Source of the DNA: Physella acuta
Taxonomy: Eukaryota > Mollusca > Gastropoda > Physidae
DNA length: 64,000 nt
Direction of reading: 5' to 3'
NCBI RefSeq assembly: GCF_028476545.1
Contig: NW_026731935.1
Span: 207,501-271,500 of the forward strand
Part shown: positions 63,236 through 64,000 of the stretch, in pieces
Layout of the letters: each line of letters starts with the position of its first letter
How positions within the stretch are numbered: position 1 is the first letter of the stretch
Made by a program: the position numbers and the translations under genes
The notes under the pieces: model-generated
Told to the model about the DNA's origin: nothing
Databases searched by the model: none
What the model saw: the letters and a program-made list of their open reading frames with translations, nothing else

Positions 63236-64000
63236 CACACGGTCAACATAATCATACACAACTGACGTCATGGCCCAATCCACATAGACATTGGTCACAC
63301 GGACAACATAATCATACACAACTGACGTCATGGCCCCATCCACATAGACATTGGTCACACGGACAACATAATCATACACAACTGACGTCATGGCCCCATC
63401 CACATAGACATTGGTCACACGGACAACATAAACATACACAACTGACGTCATGGCCCCATCCACATAGACATTGGTCACACGGACAACATAATCATACACA
63501 ACTGACGTCATGGCCCCATCCACATAGACATTGGTCACACGGACAATATAATCATACACAACTGACGTCATGGCCCCATCCACATAGACATTGGTCACAC
63601 GGACAACATAATCATACACAACTGACGTCATGGCCCCCATCCACATAGACATTGGCCACATGGTCAACATAATCATACACAACTGACGTCATGGCCCCAT
63701 CCACATAGACATTGGTCACACGGACAACATAATCATACACAACTGACGTCATGGCCCCATCCACATAGACATTGATCACACGAACAACATAATCATACAC
63801 AACTGACGTCATGGCCCCATCCACATAGACATTGGTCACACGGACAACATAATCATACACAACTGACGTCATGGCCCCATCCACATAGACATTGGTCACA
63901 CGGACAACATAATCATACACAACTGACGTCATGGCCCCATCCACATAGACATTGGTCACACGGACAACATAATCATACACAACTGACGTCATGGCCCCAT
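63236..64000. repeat. 60-bp array with a CRE octamer per unit
   Basis: Thirteen copies, running off the window, of ACATAGACATTGGTCACACG, then GACAACATAATCATACACAA and CTGACGTCATGGCCCCATCC. Each holds the palindrome TGACGTCA. Open minus-strand frames are artefacts of the 60-bp period. Confidence 0.95.

Overview
This window is animal nuclear DNA. It is AT-rich and has spliced genes with short exons, long introns, a LINE, SINE-like pieces, TIR transposons and very many minisatellites. The repeat load and the dispersed repeat types (GACA-tailed repeats, CTATATATA Helitron-like ends, hAT MITEs with poly-G interiors) suggest a mollusc, probably a gastropod. That is inference; no diagnostic species marker was found. 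There is no sign of prokaryotic or organellar sequence.

Five spliced genes can be read. Four form a cluster of cell-surface proteins. Gene 1 (+, 5668-14006) has a signal peptide, a Cys-rich ectodomain, one membrane span and a long coiled-coil tail. Gene 4 (-, 23441-28409, 5' part not located) has a membrane span and a long coiled-coil tail. Gene 2 (-, 31725-35052, 223 aa) and gene 3 (-, 39557-43782, 250 aa) are compact, with a signal peptide, a Cys-rich ectodomain, a membrane span and a short tail. Genes 1-3 share the ectodomain signature CP[SG][ED][RK]P-x2-CL-x-YG, then [CF]C, FC and CE-x-C. Every intron in all four genes is phase 1, so the exons are symmetric modules. The fifth gene (+, 56366-60091) is a complete six-exon TRAIP-type RING E3 ubiquitin ligase of 516 aa. 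It is recognised by its N-terminal RING-H2, central coiled coil and a GYDGFGG-x2-TFVQP block.

The most unusual feature is the relation between the surface-protein genes and their minisatellites. At least ten arrays start at, or within about 20 bases of, a splice donor, a splice acceptor or a stop codon of these genes, and several have units that contain the junction itself. Array 5700-7022 repeats the end of gene 1 exon 1 plus its donor (CAG/GTGAGT) about 31 times. Array 7365-7945 repeats the acceptor and first bases of gene 1 exon 2. Array 23755-25490 grows from a gene 4 donor, and the 7-kb array 16437-23450 starts on the gene 4 stop codon. The same holds at other gene 4 exons and at the TM exon of gene 3.

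The region from 44 kb to 56 kb is a transposon nest. It holds a 212-bp hAT-like MITE, a 2.35-kb element with ~48-bp TIRs and an 8-bp target duplication, and two copies of a long-TIR element with 9-bp target duplications (MULE-like). One copy lies inside a LINE reading frame and the other in that LINE's 3' flank; the latter carries a PHD-finger-like ORF. There is also a fold-back element and a Helitron-like element. Two further hAT-like elements lie in a TRAIP intron and at 61613-63016. The window ends inside a 60-bp array in which every unit holds a perfect CRE octamer (TGACGTCA).
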